Positions 46,153-58,900 of a stretch of 64,000 bases of DNA are shown here, piece by piece. How positions within the stretch are numbered: position 1 is the first letter of the stretch; the number at the start of each line of letters is the position of its first letter. Both the position numbers and the translations under genes were made by a program. Below the pieces are notes generated by a model, which ran no database searches, had not been told where the DNA came from, and saw only the letters and a program-made list of their open reading frames with translations. The stretch comes from Diprion similis (taxonomy: Eukaryota; Arthropoda; Insecta; Hymenoptera; Diprionidae): NCBI RefSeq assembly GCF_021155765.1, contig NC_060106.1:21788031-21852030 (forward strand), written 5' to 3'.

Positions 46153-48041
46153 GGAAAATTAATGGTATAATCTCAGCTGTGTTATATTTTGGCACCGTAT
46201 GCGGTTAAAACGACGTTATCTTATCAGCGATCGCGTTCGCGCCACTTTCCTCTCGCGGTGTAAAGCGAACGACGACGATGATTCAAACAGTACATTGCGT
46301 TACCCGTTAAAAAGGAGGATATAGTGACGGAAAGATCCGTAAAGAAAGCGGTCAAGTTTGATGGAGGAAAAAGGAAAAAAGAAAAATATGACAGACGGAC
46401 GTATACACATGAAAATCTAACGTTAGGCGAAATTTAAACCGTTGAAAATGTTGGTGTAGGAAAAAAAAGCCGCGGTTATACTATGGAGGAAAAAATCTCT
46501 CATTACTCGGCGTTGTATTTTCGTCTTGATTGTTTTCTTTGCTGGATCGAGAGCTCAACTGCGACGTGAATCCGGCACTGAGATGGAAAAGCAGCCGCCT
46601 GGTCAGCATAATTTTGCCACCGAGATACCGAGCTCCAGAAAAGCATTTCAGTATATCTTACGATTCTCTCCCGATCTTCTTACATTATACATACATGGGT
46701 GCATGTATATATAAGATTATTAACTACCAGGTCTATGTTTTATACATTTTTTCCTTCTTCTTTCTACTTCCCTGATTGGCAAAGAAGAGAGGGAGTGAGA
46801 AGAACTACTGCACGAGGTACATTATGATGTGGGGAAGACCGGATTTGTTTGGATTTCTGTAAAAATTACGCGTGTATGAATCGAGTCGGCTTAAAGTCTG
46901 GGAGTAGGTATAAATATTAATTTCATATCTATTCACTTAGTGGGTAAATAATCTGGGTCGTTTGCTGTTTCGGTAACATGCTACCAGTATTGAAACGTGA
47001 CCATTCAACCCACCCGGTGTGTAAAATATGACTTGCAAATACGATTACAAAATACCAGGATACAATGTTTTGCATTATCATTACAGATGTATTTTCTCTA
47101 TGGTAATGGCGAACGCAAATATGCTGACTGGTATAATAGAAACCGGGCGAAATAATAGCGCGTGACCTTTTCTATCAGACTTGAAGATTTCTGCGAACGT
47201 GAACTGAATTATCATTCAGTGACAAGCTAACTGCTTCACGGCTTCTTCAATCGGTCTCCAATATCTAGTTGGGACTCGCAAGGTTCTTTGCAGAAAAAAA
47301 ATCGTACCACTTAATATGACGTCTGCTTGATTAACGTTCCACTAGAAATTTCTATACACTTGTTAAACCATATGCGATGTGAATTTCCGACCGCTATCAC
47401 CGGTTCCCAATGACACGGATCCTTGAAAAATGAATGTCTGTGTGGAATTGAAAAATAAAAACGTTTACAAAGGATGTATGCATATGTCCCGATTTACATC
47501 TAACACATGTATGTAAAGTAAACGCATATTTACGATCGAATGGCGTTGTAACGACAGCCTGGTTTTTTGAAAAATATGATTATGAAATAAATAGCGAAGG
47601 AGGATTCAACGGCACGTAATATGGATCCACTGCGTGGACGATGGAAAATATCAAGTTGGCTTTTTCAAATGTGACGTAGATGTCACCTCGAGAGAGACGC
47701 AGTTAGTCCTCAAGATGTGCGAAGAGTTACCGACTCGGAGGTACGCGACGAGTTTGGTTTTATAAATATACGTGGTTCTACGTATTTCGGAGTGGTGAGC
47801 CGGCCGGCGCCCGTTCACAGCGCTCCGGTGTACCAAAAATAATCAGATCTCAAGTCTGGGCGAAACAGTTGAGCCAGCGTGTCGCGAAGCCGTTTTTCAG
47901 ATAAGGAAAAATATGCCTGATCTGTAATCCGTGGCTGTTAAACGACGCCCCTAGTCGGGCTGAAGTTTTCGATCCAATTTATAGGGTAGAAAAAAAACGT
48001 TGATGCGTAAAACAATCGTGAAAACTTTTAGTGCCTCGACT

Positions 48042-51000
48042 ATGTCCCACAACGAGCACCTCGTCGTATGCAGGTTCTCCATAATATTCATCATTCTACT
48101 TGTACCTGGTGTCAGCGTCGCTCAAAATGCCAAAACGTGAGTGTTCCATGTGCATGGTTCGTTCGTGCAGATAAGGAAATGAAGTTATCGAAGACAACTG
48201 CGGTACCAGTTGACCAGAGGTCAATGACACGAGTGTCAATATGTTCTTATTCTTATTCTTTTTTCCGTTATAGTGTTGAACAGTGGGCGGAAAGAATCGG
48301 TTCGGAACTATGGCGACTTGCGAATGCTACGGCACGCCCGGATGATTTAAAGAATGTAAGCCACACGATTTTATACGATAACATCTTATGGTTTAAAAAA
48401 TTTGCACAGCAACCGAATCGGCTGGTTAGGTCATGTTTAACGTATTTGTACTGTACGCAAAGATTCACACCATGATGATCGATTTTTAGCAATACGTGAA
48501 GCAAAATGCCCGAATCGAGGAGAAATCGGGAATGGAGATGGTCAAGTCAATTTCAGAGAGCGTTGGACGTATGTTAAGTCGAAAGATGGACGCGGTCCGC
48601 TGCATCCTGGAGACGGCCGAAAGATCGGCTGTGCTATACAACGCAAGCGCACTTCCTCAGAGGATCGGTCTTACCAACGAGACAATACGTAATATGAACA
48701 TGTCCTACATCTCGGGAAAATACAGTTCCGTCAATAATGTGTCTGTCCAGTTGCCAGAATCCCTCATCAACACATCTGCCATGTACCAGTAAGAATTATA
48801 CAGTTTCAGAAACTCACGAGAGAATGGCGGAAAATTTGTACAAGTACTGATCCCATATCTTTCACAGTCCGATGAACCTCACTGCAGATTCCCACTTTCA
48901 CAACATCCCCGTGAACACGCACTTCTCCTCTGTCCACGTGCCTACGAATGTGTACGATCTGGACCAGAAGGTAAACGCCGCGATACAATGGTCGAAGGCC
49001 TTGAACAAAGTATTTCGACAAAACTACAGATCCGACCCAGCCCTTTCCTGGCAGTATTTCGGCTCGAGTACCGGCATGCTTCGGCTGTACCCGGCCATAC
49101 AATGGCGCACAGAAGATGACAAGCCTGACCTTTACGACTGCAGGATGCGTAGCTGGTTCATCGAGTCGGCTACATGCAGCAAAGACATGGTCATCCTCAT
49201 CGACGTTAGTGGTAGCATGCACGGCATGGGCTACTCGATCGGTAGGAAAGATTTTTACTAGGTGAAAATTAATCAAAATTACCGTCCAAGTAACTAATCA
49301 AAATAACATCGCCTGCCTCCCTTGATTGTACTAAATGCAGATCACGTTGTTCTGTGCAAGGTGCGTAAATGGAGGAATGCTTGAATCGGAGTTAATAAGG
49401 TCCTCGCGCTTACCGCCATTTTGGTTCCATTTGTACATAATGTAAAATGAGTCGAATAGCGGCCGCTATTTCGGACCTTTGGGGTGTGACATGTGCCACA
49501 TACATGTCAACGTGAGGACCTTCCTTAAACCGCGGCTTCCATTGTCCCTCCATTTACGGATCTGGGTTTTGTGTAGCAAAGACAACGGCAGCCGAAATTT
49601 TGGGAACTCTGTCTAACAACGACTTCGTGACGATAATTGCCTATACGAACGAAACAACCGAAGTGGTGCCTTGCTTCAATGGTACCTTGGTACAAGCAAC
49701 TCCTGAGAATATAGAAGTATTCAAACAAGCATTGCAGAATATAAACGCCACGAATCCAACGATCCTCAGCAAAGCATTCAACAAGGCTTTCGACCTCTTG
49801 GAGACATTTCGAACGTCCAAACAGTGTAACGCAACAAATCCATGCACCCAGGCTATTATGCTTCTTACCGATGGTGTGCCCGGAGACATTGCTGAGGTAA
49901 ACCAAAATTGTCCTCAACGAAACGTAACAACAAACGTAGTATTTACTTCCATTTCTATCTATCTACGAATGTCCTCTTCGTCTTGCTGAAGGTATTTGCC
50001 GAGCGGAACAGGCTGGAGAACGGAACGTACGTGCCGGTCCGTGTTTTTACGTATCTGCTTGGCCATGACGTTACGAAGACACCGGATATCCAGTCGATGG
50101 CTTGCTCAAACAGAGGCTACTACTCTCACGTCCACACCCTTTCAGAGGTCCGGGAACAAGTGCTCAAGTACATCAATGTCATAGCGAGACCGCTCGTACT
50201 CCAGGAGCTTAATCATCCGCTCAGTTGGACTCATGCCTACGCGGACATCTCGGTATGTTTGCCACCCCTTTCATACTCTATTTTACTCTCACTTTTGATC
50301 TTCTCATCTCATCGTCCCAACGTCCGTACCAGACGGAGTTGGATATTAAGTAATGAGTTCAGATCCCAATCCGAATTTTCGATAATGTGTTCTCTCTTTT
50401 TCTGATATTCATCTTGATCCTCCTATGAAATGCAACCCCTACAGCCGGATACTTTTAGACAGATTATTGAATACAGCGATATTCGATACCTATTCCTTGT
50501 TTTGTGTACATGTGCAGATTTATTGTATATATGTATTGTGTATAAACTGTACGAACGTGTAGAATCCGGCACTAGCTACGTGGCTGGGGTTGGTAATGGA
50601 GCACCCTGAGCAAAAGTCGAGGCTCATCACGCATCTGAAAGGAAAGGAACAAGGCGTACAAATAAACGAAGATGCCATCTACATTCAGAAGGTTTTCAGC
50701 ATTAAAAAATCCCTCAACACGGCTCGTTATAATTTTTGTCCGTATTGGCTCTTCTTCGTTTTATTTATTGGTTTCTCATGGCCAATTTTTTTTTTTTTTT
50801 TTTTTTCCTGTACTCACTTCCTCTTTCTTGGGTTTCATACCATTGCCTGGCAGTCGCGATATCCTTACCCCCCATAGACCGCCCTACATTATGCGTATAG
50901 ACTGTAGAGTGCGGTAGCTGTGCAGTTAAATTAGAAACTTTAGCGCGTCTGCGGCATAAGTAATAATACCTATATAATATTTGTACCTGTAGTTTGCAAC

Positions 51001-54000
51001 CAGAATCGTCCCCGCACGCAAGCACGACGACTTCTAGTCTTTTACACTTTTTATAAGATTTTCGTTGAACCTTTGTGACTTCTCCAACTTATTCCTGAAT
51101 GATATACCTCTGCAATAAGACGCAGGTCCAGGACTACAACGCGATAAATTTACACACATGCACGTACGCACGTTCAACCCCTTTAATACACACACACACA
51201 CACACACACACGTACACGAGTTTTTCACGTACGAGAGAGAAATCCGTTTAAATTTGACAACGGAAACTCAAAATTCTTCGACCCCATGCAATGTATGGAT
51301 CCCACAATATATATCTCTGTCGTGATCGATTAAACCTTATAAATGTTGTCGTAAGCGGTTGAATCAGTGATCATTATCCGATGTGTAATGAAGGGATTCC
51401 TTGCACTGATCTCCGATCTGTTAACCACCCTGTCTTATCATTCTGTGAATCTTATTGTTCCAATTCCAACGGTCTACACGGAGATCACTGCATGCAACCT
51501 CCGTTCATTGTCACGTGTTTATACTATATTCTCATACTTCAGTCCTGTTTACATATATATATATATCGTGTCGTTTTCGTTGTTGTTGACTGTTGTTGGA
51601 TGTTATTTTTGTTGTAAACTATCAAATGGAAGAATGTACACCATTCTGCCTGCCATCAGAAGTTTGAGCACACCCCCCTATGCACACACCTACGTTATCG
51701 TACTTAATCATCGTCAATAATTCAACCTCCGTCCTGTGACTGATTATGAAATTTCATCAGAACTTTGACACTTTGACACTTTGACTGATTTTATCAAGGA
51801 CAATAACACTTAATGCGTCCCCTCATTGACGATTTCCTCTTATTGTAAAATTCTAGATGGTAGTTTTACCATTTTTGGTACAGCTGTAACGGTTTGTTGG
51901 GCGAGGCAATAATCTATAACCTTATTTCATTATGCTGTTGCATTACTTTCGGGTACATGTGCTCAGTTTTCTGACTAGCGGTGTTACTATACTTGTTACC
52001 TCTTCTTGCATACCTGCAATCAGGGTATGCGTTACGTATAATATTATAGATGTTGCTGCATTTATGTGCGATATTACTTTTCCGCCGATGAGGAGATTCT
52101 AAAATTCGAAACGGGGTTGTAGCCAAATCCGGAGGAGTCTAACACGTCCACTGCACTGAAGACGTCCTATCAGGAATACCGGCTGTTAACATCCGTCAGT
52201 GTCCCAGCGTTCGACCTGAAGGGCAACCGGGAAAACGAGACGAAACTTGCCAACCTTTTAGGGGTCGCCGGGACCGATGTTCCCCTGGAAGAGATAAACA
52301 AGTTGACGCTTCCTTATAAACTCGGCGTTAACGGGTACGCTTTCATAGTTTCCAACAACGGGTACGCTATCCTTCATCCTGACCTGAGACCCGCCTACAA
52401 GGGAACTCTGAAGGTAAACTACAACAGCATCGACCTCACGGAGGTGGAAGTTATCGGTGAAGATCTGGGACCCAGGTATAATAGACCGATTGTTTATCTA
52501 AGGGGGCATAAAAAGTCACAAATAATCCACTTTCTTTTTTCTTTCAATAAAATACAATAATGGTAATCGATTGACTTAGAATACCCGGAAAGGAGGTGCT
52601 GGAGCTGAGAGAAGCTCTGGTCAACCATAAAAATGGTACTTTGGAAAATGTCACGGTGAAGTTTCATTACGACGACTACAGGAGGGTCACCTTCGAGAAA
52701 CGAAACTACTTTTATGAAGCCCTACCAGGAACACCCTTCGGCCTGGCCATCGCACTTCCGGAATATGGTACCAAATGGATCAATGTAAGCCGTTTACCAA
52801 TCATGCAAATAGCACTCACAAAAGTTTCTTTGAGCCTTGTGTCATTCTTTAAAAACCAGGTTGGTGAAGAGATAAAGAAGAACTGGATTATGGAGAAAAA
52901 AATCATGGACTATTTCCGCGGTGATCGTTGGCGAATTCATCCCGGCTGGGTCTACTGCCGTTTTCACTATCTTGAAGGACATGAGTTTGATCGACCCGAA
53001 GACGAGCTGAGGTTCTTTCTTGAAGCTCTTGATGAACCCGATACCTGGGAATGGCACGAACAGTACGAGGCCAGTCCAGGTGCCAATAATACAGACGAGA
53101 AGATAGATGATGAAGACGATGATGTAACTGTCGAAACTGACTATACGACTGATGATGGCGACTTCATGAACCCAAACGAAGAACAGATGCCAGAAAATGG
53201 TACTGAGAACGCTTGCAATCGGAAGACTCTTGACGATGACGATTATTACTGCAACAAGGAATTAATGGAACTTCTTGTTTTCGACGCGAAAGCGACAAAC
53301 GTCAGTTTCACAGGAAAATTCGTCTTTTCAAATGAGACAGAACGGCAATTGGCCGCCATCTACGGAGTCTTTCTGCGATTTGTCGCAACCCAGAGTGGAC
53401 TCACGCGTTGGCAAGACGTTGGAGACTCTCCTGATGTAGAAAATGATTCATGGTTTTGGAACCAGGAAGAAAAAAATGTTAAACCCGAGTTTGGCGACCT
53501 CCATCGACGAGCGGTAAATGAACCATGGTATAAGGGAGCCATTTTTCAGCACAACGTTGATCCCGAAAGTATCTCGGTGACAGGTAATTCATAGAAATAT
53601 ACTTCTACGTTTACGGTTGTACGAAAACCCATTCTACAACGTTTTATTCTGTAATATGATTTATAAATATTTTTAAAACACTTCTGACGACCGAGTGTGA
53701 ATATTTTGATCGGTTTTTTCCTAGTTCCAACTACTCAAGGAGCAGCCGCCATCGTGACTGTGGCACAAGCGATATTCCCCAAAGATGGAGCCCAAAAGGC
53801 TCCTGCGGCCGTTATCGGATTGCAAATGCCGATGGAGTCTTTATACGCGAGGTTTCAGGACCTGACTCATGACCATACGGATTCAAACTTTTCCTGTTCT
53901 AATGCAGAGACCGATTGCTACCTGATAGACCAGAACGGCTACGTCGTAGTTTCTGACTTGAACGAAACTGGGATATTCTTTGGGACCGTTCAGGGTGGCG

Positions 54001-54743
54001 TTATGAATTCCATGATTTACCAAGGCGTGTACAAGCGCGTAGTGTTCTACGATTATCAAGGGCTTTGTTCCTATCCTGTAAGTTCGCGACTGCATAAGCT
54101 CGAACCACACCTTTGATGGTTTTCAATATACTAACTGCTCTGTCGACATTCCAGACATACAAGGGTGCCGCTAATTTCCTCAAGACTCCATTTCACCATT
54201 TGTCACAACTCGTCATCTGGCTCATTGCTCGCCTGATGTGGCTAACTTCGCAGATCGTCGAGTTTCCGTTGGCTTGGGCTAAGAAAGATATGAACGAAGA
54301 CGCCCCAGAGCCGCCTGATCCGCCCGAACTGGTTACCGAATACTACGCTTGTGACGAAAAAAGGACCCTCTACATTTTGCAGCCGGAAGTCACAGAACAT
54401 TTGAGCAACGTCTCGACCTACCCGTCGCGACCATTTTATGCTGAAAAGGTCTGCACTTGCACCACCTCTGTTCTCACTCCGTTCGTGGCCCCTTGATTTC
54501 ATCGACTGCTACTGATTTTAGGTCCCTTCTACCAACCTCGTGCTTGTCGTCGTCAATGCTTCGTACACGTCGCTTTACGACCGCATTGAAATACTTCCGA
54601 CGGAGATGCGACCAGAGTCTTACCCCAATGGCCAGGAATTCCCCTGCCACAAACTGAATCTCACACACCTAGGGAGACGTGGACTTGAAGGATGTTACGC
54701 GGAAGATCCTGCGGAGGATGAAATTAAAGACTGTGGCTCTTGA
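48042..54743 (+). CDS. Voltage-gated calcium channel alpha-2/delta subunit, first tandem copy
   Basis: Extracellular auxiliary subunit that promotes surface trafficking of Cav channels. Thirteen exons join in phase to 1236 residues: 48042-48136, 48274-48355, 48490-48788, 48868-49241, 49577-49896, 49992-50252, 50563-50691, 52123-52475, 52580-52784, 52860-53583, 53725-54077, 54155-54448, 54522-54743. Residues 1-29 form a signal peptide (core SIIFIILLVPGVSVA); an in-frame ATG at 48003 would add 13 residues. The VWA_N and VWA domains follow; the MIDAS is intact, DVSGS at about residue 271. A Cache-like domain, about 550-640, includes [20 protein letters not shown]. An Asp/Glu-rich insert occurs in exon 10. 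A hydrophobic helix near the C-terminus (LSQLVIWLIARLMWL) is family-typical. The end, EIKDCGS, lacks the usual hydrophobic tail. The exon 7 donor (GTTTTC) is weak. Confidence 0.92.
49364..49558. mobile_element. 195-bp inverted-repeat element within an alpha-2/delta intron (MITE-like)
   Basis: The ends are CGTAAATGGAGG and its exact reverse complement, CCTCCATTTACG. A second paired block is AAGGTCCTCGCG on the left and CGTGAGGACCTT on the right, and the centre contains a TAGCGGCCGCTA palindrome. It sits inside intron 4, which interrupts the VWA domain just after the MIDAS. No clear target duplication was seen. Confidence 0.5.
51188..51211. repeat. (CA)n microsatellite in alpha-2/delta intron 7
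   Basis: Twelve uninterrupted AC dinucleotides lie within the 1.4-kb intron between exons 7 and 8 of the first alpha-2/delta gene. The rest of that intron shows no recognisable coding or RNA features. Confidence 0.85.
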
Positions 54744-54864
54744 TCCTGATAATTACCAATTTCTGCCTACCGTGGTCAACAATTTTACTAAGGGGTTTCA
54801 TGGTATTTTTTTTTTACCCTTTTGCTAGGTATCGATACTCATTGTCAGTATTTGTATGAAAATC

Positions 54865-54870
54865 AATAAA
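54865..54870 (+). terminator. AATAAA polyadenylation signal of the first alpha-2/delta gene
   Basis: AATAAA lies 122 bases after the stop codon and about 1.04 kb before the start codon of the second copy. It supports the two copies being separate transcription units and the stop at 54741-54743 being the natural end. Confidence 0.55.
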
Positions 54871-55910
54871 TACTCCAATTATTGATTTGTGCACTCTGTA
54901 CAGATTGTTTCACTCTTTTCTTATCATCCTCGGTTCGTTTGGATTCCAATTTTTCTGCGAAGTCGCGAACTTGGAAAATAAAAAGAATAAAGAAACAACA
55001 AAACACCAAATAGGGAAACATCTTACACAGCTTATGGAAAAAAAGGAGCGTGATAGAATAAAATTATGAGCAGTTGTCGGAATGACTATACACCAAAATA
55101 TCTTTCAATAGTACTTTTTGGGTGGTGAAAATGACTAAATCAAGTATTGTATTTTTTATGGAGACAAAAAGAATAATACTACCCTAAAATATTCAAATAG
55201 ATCATTTTCATTTCCATTCTAGGCTACATATAACTTTTAATTTAATGGTAACAACATAAGTATTCTGACCAATCTTACAATTTTGGTATCGATCAAGGGT
55301 TCATATATTCAAAGCTGCAAACCTGCAAAGTTTCCAAATCCTAAGCCCTAAATTGAAATGACATCACCGTGACACACGAGTACTTTGTGAAACTGAAAAT
55401 TCGAAGGTAGGTGTATTGAAAATAAAAAAAAAAACTGTCTCGTTTCACTGCGAAGTAAACTTTACCCAGCAGCCCACATGCATTACGGGTCTCACTTATC
55501 AGCGTGGGAGTTGTTGCGGAAAACGAAGAGGCCGCTGTATCCATGCGAGGGCGAGAGCGCAAGCTCAGGGTCCGAAGGCTAACGATGCGCAAATTACATA
55601 CCTATACGTAGGCGGTACGCACATGCATTAGCGCAATAGCTGGCAGCACGTTACCCTAAGTTTGCGCCGGAAGGTGCGCGCGACGACATTCTCTCGTGGA
55701 CTTGGGTCAGAGCGCAGTTGTGTCGCGGGTCTAGCTACGAAACGATCAATAGCTAAGGGAGTGGAGCCACACCGAAGCCATCGCCGAGCGCTGTTTCGAT
55801 ACCTTCCTGCACCCTGACACCTTGTCAAATGTTTACGAAACAGTGAACGCGTCGAGCTTGGAGTATCGTAGCTTCACAACTATTCGACCCTTCTCCTCAT
55901 CCCCCCGACG

Positions 55911-58900
55911 ATGCAGCCACCCTTTCTTCCATCGGTGATCATCGCCCTGATGATCCTTGCTGAGGGTCCTTCGGGAAGAACTGAACGTATCTCCTATAAG
56001 ACGTAAGTATGGGGAAATAAGAAAACATTTGTACTCTTCCAAACGCTGGGAGAGAACCTTGTTGACTTGAGAAAGGTTATTCATCTTCGATGAACTCTTT
56101 AGGCCTCGATATCATCACGTGCTTATCACAATAGTACTGACATCACAGTCTTGGTTTTTTCCAAGGGGTATCGACTGATTAAAACAGCACACTCTCCCTC
56201 GTATCCTGCAGCTCTTTTGTCAATACCTCAAATCTATAAATGTTCGCTAATCGATCGTGTCTGAGTAAAAGAAAATAATTTAAATTCGCAATATTCAAGA
56301 ATATGTATTTATTTTGTTTTTACTCGAGTAGTTCACTGACTAACAAAATTACTCAACTAAGGCTATAACGTAGTCCCTGTGTCACTGCTTCATTTGCATC
56401 GATAATGAAAACCTGACTAAAACGTGATCATACATTTACGGTAGGAAATACTGCCCTTTTAATCTTTTGATTCGTATTATTTTGAATCTTGAAATTGAGC
56501 GATCGGTGATTTACTGCAAAAAAAAAAAAAAAAAATCAGTATTAATTACGTTAGAACTAGCGCACTTCTCACAATCATAGCACTATGAAATCTATTGTGT
56601 ATATTTTGTAAAATATTAGATCATGCGATTGTTCACATGAAATCATGAAAAACATAATTGAATTATGTTTTTTATATTCGACGTCGCTAATGATGGGATT
56701 GGAAATATCTTATACCTTGACATTAAGTCTTTAATATTTTTATTCTGAATTGTAAAAGAAAATTCTAGAATTTCTACATCTTTAGTAACAGAAAATACAA
56801 TTGCAATTTTGTTACATCTTTGGAAATTTCAACGATGTTGATCACTACGAGGTTTTAAAGAGTGGAAAGTGAATTGAAATGAGAAGTATCGATCTTTTTC
56901 AACTATTAAAATTAAATGGTTTATTTTTGCGAATTACACGATGATATCCTAAGAGATAACAGCACGTTGATAGTTGACCGGTCCTGAAGAGACGGTCAAT
57001 CATGTCTGTGCATAATACAGGGTAAAGTCCTGGGCTCATAAGCTGGGATTCGAGCTGTCACAGCTTGGCAAGTACGTGACGCAAGCCCAGAAGCTTGAAG
57101 CGAGCTACGCACAAGCAGAAGTGAAGCCTAGGGATGGAACTGCTCTGGTCCAGGAGATAGCGAAGGACATTGGCTTCTTGATGGAATCGAAAATATCTGC
57201 AGTCAAGGTTAGCGCATGCACTGACGTATGGATGTATATTATCAATTCTTCAACTCAACGTTCTACATATTGTCACCGAGTAATTCATGCGACCATATTT
57301 GCAGCGAATCATGGACGTGGCTGAGAGTTTGGCGGAGAACGCGAGCAATAATGTGAAAACTCCGGTCAAGTACCACAACGCGAAGGACAATAACTTGACG
57401 ATGACTCATAGCGCGCATTTTGGACGCGAAGTAAATCTCAACTATTCCAATTTTCACATACCAACGAACGTCTATAACCAGTCGTACAACGTCGTAACGG
57501 CGATCACGTGGGCCCAGAAGTTGAATACAACATTCATGAACAACTATGACCTCGATCCTTCCTTGTCCTGGCAATATTTCGGAAGCTCGACGGGGTTCAT
57601 GATGCAATATCCTGCTATAGAGTGGGAAATGGATCAGGTGGACCTCTTTGACTGCCGCACTCGCAACTGGTACATCGAGGCTGCGACAAGTCCCAAGGAC
57701 ATTCTTATCCTGGTAGACAACTCCGGCAGCATGACCGGGATCCGTAAGGAGATTGCGAGGCACGTTGTAAACAGCATCCTCGACACCCTGGGGAACAACG
57801 ACTTCGTCAATGTAATAACATTCTCCAACGAAACCCACGAGGCAGTAGAATGCTTCAACAACACCTTAGTCCAGGCGAATTTAGCCAATATACGAGAGCT
57901 CAAGACCGCGATGGAGTGCGTGGACACCGATAAGATAGCCAACTTCACCATCGTCCTGACGCAGGCCTTCGAGTTATTGCAGAACTTCCGAGAGCAACGT
58001 CGAGGCACAATGTGCAACCAGGCCATAATGCTTGTCACCGATGGCGTCCCCATGAATTACAAAGATATATTCGCAAAGTACAACTGGCGTGCCAACTCTG
58101 ACAACCCTGACATGGGTGACATGCCGGTACGGGTCTTCACTTACTTGATTGGCCGCGAGGTGCCCGACGTCAGGGATGTCAGGTGGATGGCCTGCGCCAA
58201 CCGGGGTTACTACGTTCATCTCTCGACCATGGCTGAGGTGTCTGAAAAGGTATTAGCTATAAATGCGGATTTGATTGCACAAAAACTTGCGGAAAGTACA
58301 CCATCGTCATTTAATTGAAATTGATTTTGATCGCAATGGCGCAGGTTTTGAACTACATACCGGTTATGGCGAGGCCTCTGGTCCTAGGACTGAAGGACCA
58401 TCCAGTGATCTGGACCCCAGTTTATGCCGACGAAACTGACCCCATCATGACGGACTGGTTGTGGGAGCTACAGGAGCGAAAATACCAACGGGAACTTGTC
58501 GAAACGCATCGCGTCAAAGACCTCGAAGCTCGACAACGCTTAATGAATTTGAGGGAAGAACGAGAGAGAAGATTTCTCCAGAAGCACAAGAGGAAATACG
58601 ACCAGGACGATAACATACATAAATATAGACTTATGACCTCTGTCAGTGTTCCAGTCTTCAATCGGCGACCAAATGCGGTGAGTATAACACAATTGTCTGA
58701 CCAAAGAATCAAGCAGAGAAGAGCATCCAAACATGTTCTAGACTACTTTTCAGAATCCAAGCATTACACTAGTTTCATTATGCGATGGTAGAATCTCAAG
58801 AAATCTATCCGACGCAGATCCAGCATTAATTATTCCCAAAAAAAAAAAAAAAAAGGACGAGTGGCCATTAGTGGTGATCTTTTATACTTCAATAAGTCTT

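Larger units (their letters stand above)
40745..48041. other. Gene-less stretch before the alpha-2/delta pair
   Basis: No supported gene. Contents include two diverged 26-base direct repeats (41942-41967 and 42055-42080), an isolated ATG-to-donor segment at 43657-43717, a triple CAGCTG at 44745-44762 and a hairpin at 46011-46152. The last few hundred bases should contain the promoter and 5' UTR of the first alpha-2/delta gene. Confidence 0.55.

Noticed and set aside
57263-57838. 191-codon minus-strand frame
   Set aside because: Exact antisense of the VWA exon of alpha-2/delta copy 2, whose plus strand is clearly coding.
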